NCBI RefSeq assembly: GCF_900078315.1
Contig: NZ_FKBS01000025.1
Coordinates: forward strand, 672,171 to 736,170
Source of the DNA: Bordetella ansorpii
Lineage (GTDB): Bacteria > Pseudomonadota > Gammaproteobacteria > Burkholderiales > Burkholderiaceae_B
Direction of reading: 5' to 3'
Length of the DNA stretch: 64,000 nucleotides
Position numbers and translations under genes: made by a program. The notes beneath the pieces were generated by a model, which worked only from the letters and a program-made list of their open reading frames with translations, was not told the DNA's origin and made no database searches. This document shows, piece after piece, positions 25,959 to 36,169 of this stretch (position 1 is the first letter of the stretch; every line of letters starts with the position of its first letter).

Positions 25959-26774
25959 TCAATCGCGGGACGGCGCCGCCGGCGTACGCGCCGCCACCAG
26001 CACCGTCACCCGGACAGCCCCCGCCTGCAACAGCGCGCGCGCCGCGGCGTCCACGGTGCTGCCGGTGGTCATCACGTCGTCCACCAAGCCCACGTGCAGG
26101 CCTGACAGCGAACGCCGGCACGCGTACAGGCCCTGCACCGCCGACTCGCGTTGACGGCGTCCCAACGACGCCTGGCGGCGGCCATCCTCGCGGCGCCGGC
26201 TCAAGGCGGTGCGCAGTACGGGCAGCCTTGCCTGCGCGCCCAGGGCCGCCGCCAGCTCGCTCGCGGGATTGAAGCCGCGCCGCCGCAGCGAGGCCCGGCT
26301 GGCGGGAATCGGCACCAGCGCCTGCACCGCGGGCGCGTCGCCGTCCTCCGCCATCCAGGCGCAATACAACAGGTGTGCCAGCGCGCCGGCCATCACGTAG
26401 CGATGCTCGCCCTTGTAGCGCTGGATCAGGCTGTCGAAAGGCGGCTCGTAGTCGAACGCGGCCACGGCCTGCGCGAACGCAGGCGGATGCAGCAGGCAAT
26501 CCACGCACAGGCACACGCCGGCGGGCAGGTCGCGCGGCAAGGTCGCCGCGGACAGGCGCAGGGCACACCGCGCGCATCGCAGGACGTCGGGGTCCAGCAC
26601 GCCGTTCAACACGTCCTCCGCGCAGGCCTCGCACAGGCGCCCGCCGCGCGCGGTGCCTCCGCATGCGGGGCAGGCCGACCCCGTCCGCGCCGCCAGCCGC
26701 CGCCAGACAAGACCCCATGCCCGTAAGGCATTACGCAGCGTATCGGCAAGCGGATGGGCAATAATGGGTGGCAT
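25959..26774 (-). CDS. comF: ComF-family phosphoribosyltransferase-like protein
   Basis: A 271-residue protein with an N-terminal zinc-ribbon region (CPACGG, CEACAED, CARCALRL, CLCVDC) and a C-terminal PRTase domain with the PRPP loop VGLVDDVMTTGSTVDAAARA. The block LVPIPASRASLRRRGFNPA is diagnostic of ComF/GntX. Members act in competence or DNA uptake, or are of unknown role. The start lies close to the divergent methyltransferase, and trmL lies just downstream on the same strand. Confidence 0.92.
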   Translation of the reverse strand: MPPIIAHPLADTLRNALRAWGLVWRRLAARTGSACPACGGTARGGRLCEACAEDVLNGVLDPDVLRCARCALRLSAATLPRDLPAGVCLCVDCLLHPPAFAQAVAAFDYEPPFDSLIQRYKGEHRYVMAGALAHLLYCAWMAEDGDAPAVQALVPIPASRASLRRRGFNPASELAAALGAQARLPVLRTALSRRREDGRRQASLGRRQRESAVQGLYACRRSLSGLHVGLVDDVMTTGSTVDAAARALLQAGAVRVTVLVAARTPAAPSRD

Positions 26775-26860
26775 CGGGAGTCGTCGTCATCGCGCAAGCA
26801 GGCGCCGGGCCCCCATCAGATCACGCAGACGCGCGCCCCGTCATGGGCAGCGCGATAGAA

Positions 26861-27784
26861 ATGTCCCAGCCTTCCGTCCTGCCCACCCTTCCCCTGTCGC
26901 CCGAACACGTCATCCGCCAGTTCGCCCGCCGCGGCGACCTGTCCGACGCCCAGTTCCTGTATGGCGAGATCGCCCAGCGCATGCTCGGCCGCCTGCAGTA
27001 CATCCGCCTGCAGCCCGCGCAGATGCTGGACGCGGGCTGTGGGGCGGGCGACAACCTGCCCCTGCTGCGCGAACGCTACCCGCAGGCCGCCTATACCGGC
27101 CTGGACGCCTGTGCGCCACTGCTGGCCCACGCGCGTAGCCGCCATGCGCCGTCGGGTGTCAGCGCCTGGTTGGGCAAACTGACGCGCGGCGGCAAGCCCG
27201 ACACCCGCTTCGTGCAGGCCGACCTGGCCGCCAGCGGATTGGCGCCCGAGTCCCTGGATCTGGTCTGGTCCAACCTGGCGATGCACTGGCATCCCGCGCC
27301 GCACGCGGTGCTGGCCGAATGGCGCCGCATCCTGCGCGTGGGAGGATTGGCGATGTTTTCCTGTCTCGGCCCCGGCACCCTGCGCGAACTGCGCCAGGCG
27401 CTGGCCGACGCGGGACTGCAAACCGCCACGCCCGGTTTCGTGGACATGCACGACTTCGGCGACCTGTTGGTGGAGAACGGATTTTCCGATCCCGTCATGG
27501 ACCAGGAAGTGCTGACGCTGACCTACGAAACGCCACAGCGCCTGCTGGAAGACGTGCGCGCGCTGGGCGGCAATCCGTCGCTGGGACGACGCGCGGGATT
27601 GGCTGGCCGCGCCTGGCGTGATCGGTTGTGCGAGGCTTTGGCGGCGCAGCGCGGGCCGGATGGCCGCATCGCGCTATCCATCGAAGTGGCTTACGGCCAT
27701 GCTTGGCGCGCCGCCATGCATCGCGCCACGCCGGGCGAGACGCGGCTGTCGGTCAGTGCGATCGGTGGGCGGCGCGGCGGATAA
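26861..27784 (+). CDS. BioC-like SAM-dependent methyltransferase
   Basis: A 307-residue class I methyltransferase. SAM motif I is MLDAGCGAGDNLPLL; DLVWSNLAMHWHPAPHAVLAE and LRVGGLAMFSCLGPGTLREL follow BioC, the malonyl-ACP methyltransferase of biotin synthesis, although no bio genes are nearby. The start is uncertain: ATG codons exist 6 and 31 codons upstream without a better ribosome site, the farthest overlapping comF. It may be BioC or a family relative such as an NDUFAF5-type enzyme. Confidence 0.82.
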   Translation: MSQPSVLPTLPLSPEHVIRQFARRGDLSDAQFLYGEIAQRMLGRLQYIRLQPAQMLDAGCGAGDNLPLLRERYPQAAYTGLDACAPLLAHARSRHAPSGVSAWLGKLTRGGKPDTRFVQADLAASGLAPESLDLVWSNLAMHWHPAPHAVLAEWRRILRVGGLAMFSCLGPGTLRELRQALADAGLQTATPGFVDMHDFGDLLVENGFSDPVMDQEVLTLTYETPQRLLEDVRALGGNPSLGRRAGLAGRAWRDRLCEALAAQRGPDGRIALSIEVAYGHAWRAAMHRATPGETRLSVSAIGGRRGG

Positions 27785-27934
27785 CAACCCACCTCTGCCG
27801 AGGACGCCGCCCGGACAGGCGAGGCGGCCGAGGCTGGCAGGCACCGCCGAAGCACGTATCCATTGGCTGGCGTCACCAAGAAAGAGCGGCGGGACTGCGC
27901 AGACCCGGTCCAAACCCGCCGGCCTGCCTTTCCT

Positions 27935-29215
27935 TCAATGCAACCGATTCTGCCAGTTGCGCGTACCCGCCACTTCCGGGGTGGCCAACGCCTGCACATC
28001 GTGCGCCAGGGCGTCGTTCACCAAGGGACTATGCGGCAGTGGCTCCGACGTGGCGCGGATACGCCGACGCGCCGGCACCGGCTCCACCACCTGCACGCCC
28101 TCGCGGCCATTGCGCCACGCGCGCGTCAGAGTCTCGACCAGCAGCGGCAATTCACGCGCCCGGTTGAACTGGCCACGCATCCAGCGCGCATCGTTGCCGC
28201 CGCGCTGGATCTCGTCGCGCAGCGCCACCAGCATGTCGGTGGTGCCCAGTTCGCCCGCGATGGGCATCAGGCGTTCCAACAGGGCTCGGGCATGATCCTG
28301 CAGGCGCACGCGCTCTCCGTTCGGCGTGACGTAGCTGCCATGCAGGCCGAAACGGCACGCCTGGAAGTGATTGCTGCGATAAGCCAGCCAAGCCTTGTCG
28401 CCCGGCGCCGGATCGCGCGACACCAGCACCGCCAGCGCCTGCGCGAACGCCGCCAGCTGGCAGGCGCGTTCGACGGTCAGCGGCGTGTCGCACACACGGA
28501 TCTCGACCGTGCCGAATTCGGGCTTGGGCCGGATGTCCCAGTACAGATCCTTGATGCTTTCGGCCAGGCCGGTCGAACGCAACTGCGAAATGTGGGCCTC
28601 GAAGCGATACCAGTCGGCCACGTCGGGCGGCATGTGGCCCGACAGCGGGAAGCTGTTGACCGCGTTCAGGCGGCAGCAGGAATACAGGGTGTCGACCCCC
28701 TCGCAATACGGCGACGAGGCCGACAGCGCGATGAAATGCGGCACGTAAGGCGACAGGCCGTGCACCATGCGGATGGCCTCGTCTCCCGACCTCACGCCCA
28801 GGTGGATGTGCTGGCCGAACACCGTGAACTGGCGCGCCAGATAGCCGTACATCTCGGCCAGGTACTGGAAACGGGGGCTGTCATGGATGGCGCGATCCTG
28901 CCAGCGCATGAACGGGTGGGCGCCGCCCCCCGACACCAGCACGCCGACGGCGTCGGCCGCCTCGCACAGCACGTCGCGCATCTCGCGCATCTCGGCCTGC
29001 AGCCCCATGGGGTGCTCGTGCACGGAGGAATTGAGCTCGATCATCGAGCGGGTGATCTCGGGTTTGACGCGGTCCGCGATGGGATGGTTGGCCAGTTGGG
29101 CCAGCAGTTCGTCCGAGGCGGCGGCAAGATCGAAAGTGCCCGGATGAATCAATTGCAGTTCGAGTTCGATACCCAACGTGTTGGGGGCTGACGTGGTGAA
29201 CGGGATCTGTTCCAT
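27935..29215 (-). CDS. ybdK: YbdK-type carboxylate-amine ligase (glutamate-cysteine ligase 2 family)
   Basis: A 426-residue GCS2-family ligase. The N-terminus [19 protein letters not shown] carries acidic metal-binding residues. Further blocks are [23 protein letters not shown] and [18 protein letters not shown]. coli YbdK has weak glutamate-cysteine ligase activity, and the physiological role is unclear. The tail after residue 380 is Arg/Pro-rich and variable. AGGAG lies six bases before the chosen ATG; the adjacent GTG would be one codon longer. Confidence 0.92.
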   Translation of the reverse strand: MEQIPFTTSAPNTLGIELELQLIHPGTFDLAAASDELLAQLANHPIADRVKPEITRSMIELNSSVHEHPMGLQAEMREMRDVLCEAADAVGVLVSGGGAHPFMRWQDRAIHDSPRFQYLAEMYGYLARQFTVFGQHIHLGVRSGDEAIRMVHGLSPYVPHFIALSASSPYCEGVDTLYSCCRLNAVNSFPLSGHMPPDVADWYRFEAHISQLRSTGLAESIKDLYWDIRPKPEFGTVEIRVCDTPLTVERACQLAAFAQALAVLVSRDPAPGDKAWLAYRSNHFQACRFGLHGSYVTPNGERVRLQDHARALLERLMPIAGELGTTDMLVALRDEIQRGGNDARWMRGQFNRARELPLLVETLTRAWRNGREGVQVVEPVPARRRIRATSEPLPHSPLVNDALAHDVQALATPEVAGTRNWQNRLH

Positions 29216-29218
29216 CAC

Positions 29219-29565
29219 CGGCTCCTAGAGGGTTGTGCTGCGGATGCGCCGCGGGCGAAAGTCCGGAGCAGGCCGGGTGCCGGGGGCGTCTAGGGGAATG
29301 AACGCATGATAGCCGCAGTTATGTGGCAAAACGCCGAACAATCGTGACAAATATCCGCAACATCGGCGAACACGACGATATTTCGTTATTTCAATGAAAG
29401 CAAGCGCTTACACTCGTTGAAATATGCGGGTTTCGGCCGTGCACTTCGTGCAGAGCGAGTCTGGGCAAGGTTGCCCGCTCCGGGTGGGAAATCGATATCT
29501 AGGGTTTTCCACTACCGCTTGGTCTCGCTTCCGGGCGAAATCCGGCCCCCAGCTACGGGACGCCT
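29219..29565. other. Intergenic region, 347 bases, no gene seen
   Basis: It separates two minus-strand genes and is distinctly A/T-richer between 29310 and 29430. It should hold the ybdK promoter, but I could not fix -35/-10 boxes. No terminator, tRNA or credible small ORF was found. Confidence 0.4.
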
Positions 29566-30210
29566 CTAGATGCCTGGCCGCAGGTCGGTGGGCAGGTCCA
29601 CGTCGGCCAATATGCCTGGGTCGTCCACCGCGAGCCGTTCCACGCCATGCAGGCCCAGCAACTCCCGCGCCCCGGTATCGCCCGACAGCCGGGCCAGCTC
29701 GGGCCACAGCGCCGCTGCAAAGACGACGGGATGGCCGCGTCGGGCCTGGAATTCCGGCGCCGCGATGAGATGCCCCCGGCTGTTCAGGGCCAGATGAAGA
29801 AGGGTGCCGGGGCGTACCCAGGGCATGTCTGCCAACGCCACCAGGCAGCGGTCCGGCCCTGGCGGATCCGATGAAACGGCGCCCGCCTGCGGGGAAGGAG
29901 CAAGTGGATACTCGCGCATCAGCGCCGACGCCGCGGCGGCCAGGCTGGCGCCCATGCCCTGCCGCGCCGCTTCGTCAGGCAGTACCCGGCACCCCTCGCT
30001 GGCCAGCAGGCGGGCCAGCTCGGCGCTTTCGGGCCGCACCACGGCGTACACACACGGCAGCACCGCCAACAGGGCCTGCGCGGCCGCCACGGCCACGGGC
30101 CGGCCGTCGGGCAGCCGCGCCAGCAACTTGTCCACACCCGGTGCCTGGGCCGCATAGCGGCGGCCGAATCCGCCCGCCAACAGGATACCCACGCAATCGT
30201 CCACCCTCAT
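29566..30210 (-). CDS. MobA-like nucleotidyltransferase (MocA type)
   Basis: A 214-residue NTP-transferase-domain protein. The N-terminus GILLAGGFGRRYAA is the nucleotide loop, VALADMPWVRPGTL the metal-binding region and RRGHPVVFAAALWPELARL the conserved substrate block. This pattern suits MocA/PucB/CoxI-like molybdenum-cofactor cytidylyltransferases better than MobA, which has a different GG-x-S loop. No xanthine-dehydrogenase-type genes are adjacent. It starts 33 bases after the trkH stop in the same direction. Confidence 0.85.
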   Translation of the reverse strand: MRVDDCVGILLAGGFGRRYAAQAPGVDKLLARLPDGRPVAVAAAQALLAVLPCVYAVVRPESAELARLLASEGCRVLPDEAARQGMGASLAAAASALMREYPLAPSPQAGAVSSDPPGPDRCLVALADMPWVRPGTLLHLALNSRGHLIAAPEFQARRGHPVVFAAALWPELARLSGDTGARELLGLHGVERLAVDDPGILADVDLPTDLRPGI

Positions 30211-30243
30211 GTCCGCTCTCCCGCCCGTGCAGGGCCGTGCCGA

Positions 30244-31713
30244 CTACTTGCGCCAGAACATCGGCGTGAACAACACCAGCACCGTCAGGAACTCCAGGCG
30301 GCCGATCAACATGGCGAAGGTGCACACCCAGGTCTGGAAATCGTTGAGCGTGGCGAAACTGCCCATGGGGCCCAACGGCCCGAGAGCGGGGCCGGTGTTG
30401 TTGATCATGGCCATGACGGCCGAGAAAGCCAGCACGGGGTCCATGCCCGAGAGCATCAATATGGCGGTCAGCAACGCCAGCGACAAGCCGTAGACCAGCA
30501 TGAATGCCAGTACGGAAGACATCACCCGCGAATCGATGACCCTGCCGTGGATACGCACCGGACTGACCGCGTGCGGATGCAGCATCGTCACCAGTTCGTT
30601 GCGTGACTGCTTGATCAGCAGGATCACCCGGATGATCTTCACACCTCCGCCGGTGGACCCCGCCGAGGTGGCAAAAGCCGACAACAGCAACATGGTCAGC
30701 GGCGCGAACAATGGCCAGGCGGTGTAGTCGACGTTGGCATAGCCGGTGGTCGTCGCCACCGATATCGTGTTGAACATGCCATAGCGCAACGCCAGCAGCG
30801 GATCCCTGTAGACGCCCTCGGCATACAGGAAGGCCGATATCAGCAGGCCTGTGCCGAGCACCAGTCCCAGGTAGGGCAGCGTCTGGGGACACAGGAAGTA
30901 GGCGCGCCCGCTACGTTGCCGCAACGCGTTGAAGTGGGTGGCGAAGTTGATGCCCGACAGCAGCATGAAGACCATCGCCACCAGTTCGACCGCCACGGAA
31001 TCGAAATGCGCGAAGCCTTCGTCCCAGGTCGAGAAGCCGCCCAGGCCCATGGTCGTGGCCATATGGCACCACGCCTCGAACCACGGCAGGCCCACCGCGC
31101 GGTAGGCAAACAGGCAGATGATGGACATGCCGAAATAGACGGCATACAGCGCCTTGGCGGTGCTGGCGATGCGCGGCGTCAGGCGCTCGTCCTTCATGGG
31201 ACCAGGGGTTTCCGCGCGCACGACCTGGTGGCCCCCCACCCCGAGCAACGGCAGAATGGCCACGGCCAGCACCAGGATGCCCATGCCGCCGATCCACACC
31301 AGTGTGGCGCGCCACAGGTTCATGGACTCGGGCAGGTGCTCCAGCCCCGTCAACACCGTGGCACCGGTCGAGGTCAATCCGGACATGGCCTCGAAGTACG
31401 CGTCGGTGAACGACAACGGCATGCCCGCGTTGTGAAAGTACAGCAGGAACGGTATGGCGGCCAGCAGAGGCAGGCCGACCCACACGATCACGACCAGCAG
31501 GAAACCATCGCGCGCATGCAGCTCGCTGCGCGCATGCCGGGTACCCGCCCACAGCAGGCCGCCGATGACCAACGCCAGCAGGAAGCCGCGCGAGAAGGCA
31601 TTCAGGCCGGCATCGCCGCCAAAAAAAGCGACGCCCAGCGGGATGAGCATGGTCAGCGCGAACACCAGCATGGTGAGGCTGAGCACATGGAAAGTCGCCA
31701 GCAGCCGTTTCAT
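30244..31713 (-). CDS. trkH: Trk potassium uptake protein TrkH
   Basis: A 489-residue K+-translocating membrane subunit with four repeated pore motifs. Filter-like segments include SGLTSTGATVL, TMGLGGFSTWDEGF, ATTTGYANVDY and FATSAGSTGGGVKI. The N-terminus (LLATFHVLSLTMLVFALTML) is the first membrane span. The start is the ATG of MKRLLATFHV; an upstream extension would be non-hydrophobic. It follows trkA in the same orientation, as expected for the K+ uptake pair. Confidence 0.96.
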   Translation of the reverse strand: MKRLLATFHVLSLTMLVFALTMLIPLGVAFFGGDAGLNAFSRGFLLALVIGGLLWAGTRHARSELHARDGFLLVVIVWVGLPLLAAIPFLLYFHNAGMPLSFTDAYFEAMSGLTSTGATVLTGLEHLPESMNLWRATLVWIGGMGILVLAVAILPLLGVGGHQVVRAETPGPMKDERLTPRIASTAKALYAVYFGMSIICLFAYRAVGLPWFEAWCHMATTMGLGGFSTWDEGFAHFDSVAVELVAMVFMLLSGINFATHFNALRQRSGRAYFLCPQTLPYLGLVLGTGLLISAFLYAEGVYRDPLLALRYGMFNTISVATTTGYANVDYTAWPLFAPLTMLLLSAFATSAGSTGGGVKIIRVILLIKQSRNELVTMLHPHAVSPVRIHGRVIDSRVMSSVLAFMLVYGLSLALLTAILMLSGMDPVLAFSAVMAMINNTGPALGPLGPMGSFATLNDFQTWVCTFAMLIGRLEFLTVLVLFTPMFWRK

Positions 31714-31809
31714 GCGCGCTCCGCCTGGCCAAGGGGCAAGGCGCCGCATGCCCCGGCAAGCGTGCAATCCCAGGCCATTTTCGCAACGAGTAGCGCCATG
31801 CCCGGGACC

Positions 31810-33189
31810 TTAGAAGAACGAGGCCGAAACCTGGAACAGCTTCTCGACCTTCGGCATCTGCTGGCGCGAGGGCACGAACACCACCACGTGGTCGTCCTGT
31901 TCGATGACGGTGTCGTCGTCGGGCAGCAGGATCTCGTCGCCGCGCACCAGCGCGCCGATGCTGGCGCCCTTGGGCAGGCGCAGTTCGCCGACGGCGCGGC
32001 CTACCACGCGCGAGGTGGAGCGGTCGCCGTGCGCCACGGCCTCGAGCGCCTCGGCCACGCCTTGCCGCAGGCGGTGCACGCCCACCACGTCGCCACGGCG
32101 CACGTGGCGCAGCAGCTCGCTCATGGTGGCCTGCGACGGAGAGACGGCGATGTCGATATGGCTGCCCTGCATCAGCTCGCCATACGCCTGGCGGTTGATC
32201 AGCGCGATGACCTTGCGCGCGCCCAGCCGCTTGGCCAGCAGCGAAGACATGATGTTGTCCTCGTCGTCGCTGGTCAGCGCCAGGTAGGTGTCCATGTCGT
32301 CGATGTTCTCGCGTTCGAGCAGCGCCTCGTCGGTGCCGTTGCCATGCAGCACCAGCACGTTGTCGGGCAGCTCGGCGGCCAGGTACAGGCAGCGCTTCTC
32401 GTCGCGCTCGACGATGCGCACGCTGTAGTTCTCTTCGGCCAGTTGGCGCGCCAGGCGCAGGCCGATGTTGCCGCCGCCGGCGATCATCACGCGGCGCACG
32501 CTTTTCTCGGCCTCGCGAAGCTGGCGCACCGCGCGGCGCGCATGGCGGGTGTCGACCACGATGACGACCTCGTCGCCCGGGGCCACCACGGTGCCGCTGC
32601 CGGCGTGCAGGGGACGACCGCCGCGCAGCACGTCCACCACGCGAGCGGTCACGTCGGGCCATGCCTCGCGCAGCTTGTCCACGGGCAGGTGCGCCATCGG
32701 GCTGCCCTGCCCCACGCGCACCGTGACCACGCTGACGCGGCCGTCGGCGAATTCGACCACCTGCAGGGCTTCGGGGAATTCGATGAGGCTGTGCAGATAG
32801 GTGGTGACGCTGCGCTCGGGGCTGATCAGCGCGTCGATGCAGAAGCCCTCGTCGCCCATCAGCTCGGGATGGTCGGCGAATTCGGGCATGCGGATGCGGG
32901 CGATACGGCGCGGGATGTTGAACATCTGCCGCGCGATCTTGCAGGCCACCATGTTGGCCGAGTCGGACGCCGCACAGGCGATGAAGAGATCGGTATCGGC
33001 CGCGCCGGCGGCCTCGAGCACCGACACCTGGGTGCCGTCGCCCTGCAAGCCGCGCAGGTCGTAGCGCTCCTGCAGGTAACGCAACTGGGCGGGATCGGAA
33101 TCGATGACCGTGATGTCGTTCTGCTCGGACACCAGGTTCTCGGCCACGCTGGTACCCACGCGGCCGGCGCCCATGATGAGGATCTTCAT
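31810..33189 (-). CDS. trkA: Trk system peripheral NAD-binding regulator TrkA
   Basis: A 459-residue cytosolic gating subunit of two RCK halves. Each begins with a Rossmann motif (MKILIMGAGRVGTSVAENL at residue 1, MIAGGGNIGLRLARQLAEE near 232) and ends with a TrkA-C domain. Its ATG overlaps the stop of the ntrX-like gene by 4 bases, tying K+ uptake to the two-component operon, a betaproteobacterial arrangement. Confidence 0.97.
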   Translation of the reverse strand: MKILIMGAGRVGTSVAENLVSEQNDITVIDSDPAQLRYLQERYDLRGLQGDGTQVSVLEAAGAADTDLFIACAASDSANMVACKIARQMFNIPRRIARIRMPEFADHPELMGDEGFCIDALISPERSVTTYLHSLIEFPEALQVVEFADGRVSVVTVRVGQGSPMAHLPVDKLREAWPDVTARVVDVLRGGRPLHAGSGTVVAPGDEVVIVVDTRHARRAVRQLREAEKSVRRVMIAGGGNIGLRLARQLAEENYSVRIVERDEKRCLYLAAELPDNVLVLHGNGTDEALLERENIDDMDTYLALTSDDEDNIMSSLLAKRLGARKVIALINRQAYGELMQGSHIDIAVSPSQATMSELLRHVRRGDVVGVHRLRQGVAEALEAVAHGDRSTSRVVGRAVGELRLPKGASIGALVRGDEILLPDDDTVIEQDDHVVVFVPSRQQMPKVEKLFQVSASFF

Positions 33190-33869
33190 GTACTACGCTT
33201 GCGCGCGGACTCGATGCCCAATTGCTTGAGCTTGCGATACAGGTGGGTACGCTCCAGGCCCGTGCGTTCGGAAACCCGGGTCATGCTGTGGTTCTCGCGG
33301 ACGAGGTGGTATTCGAAGTAGATGCGTTCGAAGGCGTCGCGCGCCTCGCGCAGCGGCTGGTCCAGCGAGATATTGCCCAGTTGGCCGTTGGATACGGCCG
33401 GCGCATCGTTGACCTGGGCAGTGGGCGCGGGCGTGTCGAGCTCGTCGTCCGTCGGCAGCGCCGTGGCCGGGGCGGCATGCACGGCCGGGGCCGAGTGCGG
33501 CGCACGGCCACGCGCCAGGCCCGTGGCGATGGTCTTGAGCAGGCGCTGCAGCGTGATGGGCTTTTCCAGGAAATCCATGGCGCCGATGCGCGTGGCCTCG
33601 ACTGCCGTGTCGATGGTGGCGTGGCCGCTCATCATGATCACGGGCATGTCCAGCAGCCCTTGCGAGGCCCACTCTTTGAGCAGGCTGACCCCATCGGTAT
33701 CCGGCATCCAGATATCCAGCAGCACGAGGTCCGGGCGCATGCGCTGCCGCGCAGAGCGCGCCTGCGCTGCGTTTTCAGCAAGCTCTACCGTGTGTCCTTC
33801 GTCGTACAGGATCTCGGACAGGAGCTCACGAATGCCGATTTCGTCGTCCACTACCAGGATTCTGGCCAT
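33186..33869 (-). CDS. NtrX-like response regulator without AAA+ domain
   Basis: A 227-residue response regulator. Residues 1-120 are a receiver domain (ILVVDDEIGIRELLSEIL; phosphoacceptor Asp in LVLLDIWMPDTDG; Thr/Ser and Lys at MMSGHAT and LEKP). A disordered Ala/Pro linker (about 125-168) leads to a C-terminal Fis-type helix-turn-helix (about 185-225; ERTGLERTHLYRKLKQLGIE). The sigma54-interacting AAA+ domain of classical NtrX is absent, so it cannot activate sigma54 promoters in the usual way. It lies between its kinase ntrY (11 bases upstream) and trkA. Confidence 0.93.
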   Translation of the reverse strand: MARILVVDDEIGIRELLSEILYDEGHTVELAENAAQARSARQRMRPDLVLLDIWMPDTDGVSLLKEWASQGLLDMPVIMMSGHATIDTAVEATRIGAMDFLEKPITLQRLLKTIATGLARGRAPHSAPAVHAAPATALPTDDELDTPAPTAQVNDAPAVSNGQLGNISLDQPLREARDAFERIYFEYHLVRENHSMTRVSERTGLERTHLYRKLKQLGIESARKRST

Positions 33870-33880
33870 ATACCTCTCAC

Positions 33881-36169
33881 CTATTGCGTCGCCGCATTAT
33901 CCTTTTCTCGACGTGCCGCGTCCACCATAGTATCGGATGGTGGCGCCAGGCGCGTCAGCAGGATCGATATGCGAGCCCCGCCCTCTTTACGATTGGCAAG
34001 ATCGATGCGCCCTCCGTGCTCGTCAACGATCTTGCGAACGATGGCTAATCCTAACCCAGTTCCATGGGCCTTTGTGGTCACGTAGGGCTCGAAAGCCTTT
34101 TGCATGACCTGCGGCGGGAAGCCGGGACCGGTATCGGCCACGATGAAACGGACCGCGCACTGCTTCGATCCGTCGGGTTGTTCGCTCTGCACCAACTGCG
34201 TGGACACGCGCACGCGGCCCGCCTCGCCCTGCTCGGCCACCGCGTCGCGCGCGTTGGTCAGCAGATTGTGGATGACCTGGCGCAGTTGTGTCGAATCGCC
34301 CTCGATCTCGGGCAGATCCGAGCCCAGTTGCACGTCCAGGTTCAGCGGACGCGGCCCCTCGCCGCTTTCGCCCCAGCCATACAGCGCCAGGACATCGCCC
34401 ACCAGAGAGTTGAAATCCACCCGCTGCATCACCGCGGGCGGCGTACGCGCGTACTCGCGGAAGTCGTCCACCATCTGCTTGAGCGAGCCGACCTGATTGA
34501 CGATGGTATTGGTGGCGCGCGTCAGCATCTGGGCATCGGCGGGCTCGAGGCGGTCCGCCAGCTTCATGGCCAGGCGTTCGGCCGATAGCTGGATGGGCGT
34601 CAGCGGATTCTTGATCTCGTGCGCCAGGCGGCGCGCCACTTCGCCCCAGGCCACGGTGCGATTGGCCGAGATGACTTCGGTGATGTCGTCGAACACCACC
34701 ATGTAGCCGTTGCCGCGGCCGTCCACGCTGAGATGCGTGCCGCGCGCCAGCAGCGCCACGGGTTCGCCCTGGCCCGGCCGCACCTCGAACTGCTGCTGCC
34801 AGTGGGTGCGCTCGGACCCCACTGCCGCGTGCCCGGCGAAGGCCTGCCGGATGACCTGGGCAAACTCGATCATGCCATCCACCGTTTCCAGCGGCCTGCC
34901 GATGACCGAGCGCAGGTCCGCCTGCAGAATGGTCTGCGCGCCCTGGTTCACGGTAGTGACGCGGAACCCTTCGTCGAACACCAGCACGCCCGACGACAGG
35001 TTGGCCATGACGCTTTCGAGATAGACGTTGGAGCGTTCCAGCTGGCGCCGGTTGCTCTCGACCATCTGGCGGGCTTCGTCGAGCTGGCGGGTCATGGCGT
35101 TGAACGAGCGCGTCAGTTGGCCGACCTCGTCGCGCTCGGGCGGTTCGGGCAGCGGGCGGTAATCGCCCACCCCCACCGCCTGCGTACCCGCGGCCAGCCG
35201 CAAGAGCGGCCGCACCAGCCGCTTGGACAGCGACAGGGCGACCGCGATGGCGCTGAACACGGACAGCAACAGGGCCAGTGTCAGGGTGATGCCGTACAGC
35301 TTGCGCAGCCCCAACCGGGACAGGGCAAGCTCCTGGTAGTCGCGGAAACCCTGCTGCACGCGGTTGGCGTTGTGGGCGATCTGCTCGGGCACGGGCTGCA
35401 CCAGTTGCAGCCAGCGCGGCTCGGCCGGGCCGCCCAGGATGCCGTCGATGCGCGCGGGCACGGCCAGCGGCACCACCACACGCAGGTGCAGGCTCGCATC
35501 GGCGTCGGACTTGACGGGATCATCGGCCTCGGCGGCCGAATAGTTGCGCGCCATGCGCAACTGGTTCAGCACGGCGGGCGGCGGCGTGGGCGGCAGCAAC
35601 TGGCCGTACTGGTTGGTGGAAAACGCCAGCGGCCGGCCGCTGCCCGTGAACACCATGGCTTCCTGCACGCCGTTGTTCTCGCGCAGGCGGGTCAGGGTCA
35701 ATGGGATGTCGGCGTCGTTCAGGTTGCTCAGCTCGGCGGCCATGCCGCGCGCGCGGGCATCCAGGTCGGCCAGTTGCGAGTCCAGCGCCGCGCGGCCCAG
35801 GTTCAGGCCGGCCTCGAGCGCGCTGTCGACCCGCACGTTGAACCACGACTCGATCGAGCGCGACATGAACTGCACGGACAGCACGTAGATCAGCGCACCC
35901 GGCACCACGCCGATCAGCGCGAAGGCCAGCGCGAACCGTGCGGTCAGCCGCGCCCCGAACTGGCGACGCCGGATCTGGCGCGCCAGCCTCACCGTCAGCG
36001 CCACGACCCAGACGAACAGGGCGAAGGCGAACACGCCGTTGAGCACCAGCAGCGTGTCGTAGTAGCGCGCGAAACGCGAAGCGTTGCCCGTCGACCAGGC
36101 CAGCAGGCCCATCAGGGACAAACCGCTGATCGCGCCAATGATGAGGGCGATGCGAAGGAAGCGTCTCAT
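33881..36169 (-). CDS. ntrY: NtrY-like sensor histidine kinase
   Basis: A 762-residue membrane kinase. Three membrane segments lie near residues 5-25, 40-62 and 80-105, and a periplasmic sensor region is followed by another span near 295-320. A HAMP domain (LVRPLLRLAAGTQAVG) leads into a PAS domain (about 385-480), then the H-box EVARRLAHEIKNPLTPIQLS and an HATPase domain with NLLTNARDAV, DTGPGFPP and HGTGLGLAIV. This is the NtrY layout. Its start overlaps the DUF4390 gene by 4 bases, and the response regulator follows. Confidence 0.95.
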   Translation of the reverse strand: MRRFLRIALIIGAISGLSLMGLLAWSTGNASRFARYYDTLLVLNGVFAFALFVWVVALTVRLARQIRRRQFGARLTARFALAFALIGVVPGALIYVLSVQFMSRSIESWFNVRVDSALEAGLNLGRAALDSQLADLDARARGMAAELSNLNDADIPLTLTRLRENNGVQEAMVFTGSGRPLAFSTNQYGQLLPPTPPPAVLNQLRMARNYSAAEADDPVKSDADASLHLRVVVPLAVPARIDGILGGPAEPRWLQLVQPVPEQIAHNANRVQQGFRDYQELALSRLGLRKLYGITLTLALLLSVFSAIAVALSLSKRLVRPLLRLAAGTQAVGVGDYRPLPEPPERDEVGQLTRSFNAMTRQLDEARQMVESNRRQLERSNVYLESVMANLSSGVLVFDEGFRVTTVNQGAQTILQADLRSVIGRPLETVDGMIEFAQVIRQAFAGHAAVGSERTHWQQQFEVRPGQGEPVALLARGTHLSVDGRGNGYMVVFDDITEVISANRTVAWGEVARRLAHEIKNPLTPIQLSAERLAMKLADRLEPADAQMLTRATNTIVNQVGSLKQMVDDFREYARTPPAVMQRVDFNSLVGDVLALYGWGESGEGPRPLNLDVQLGSDLPEIEGDSTQLRQVIHNLLTNARDAVAEQGEAGRVRVSTQLVQSEQPDGSKQCAVRFIVADTGPGFPPQVMQKAFEPYVTTKAHGTGLGLAIVRKIVDEHGGRIDLANRKEGGARISILLTRLAPPSDTMVDAARREKDNAATQ

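Noticed and set aside
30916-33321. Plus-strand open frame of 801 codons over trkH, trkA and the ntrX-like gene
   Set aside because: Antisense to three identified genes; His/Gln/Arg-rich product without motifs.
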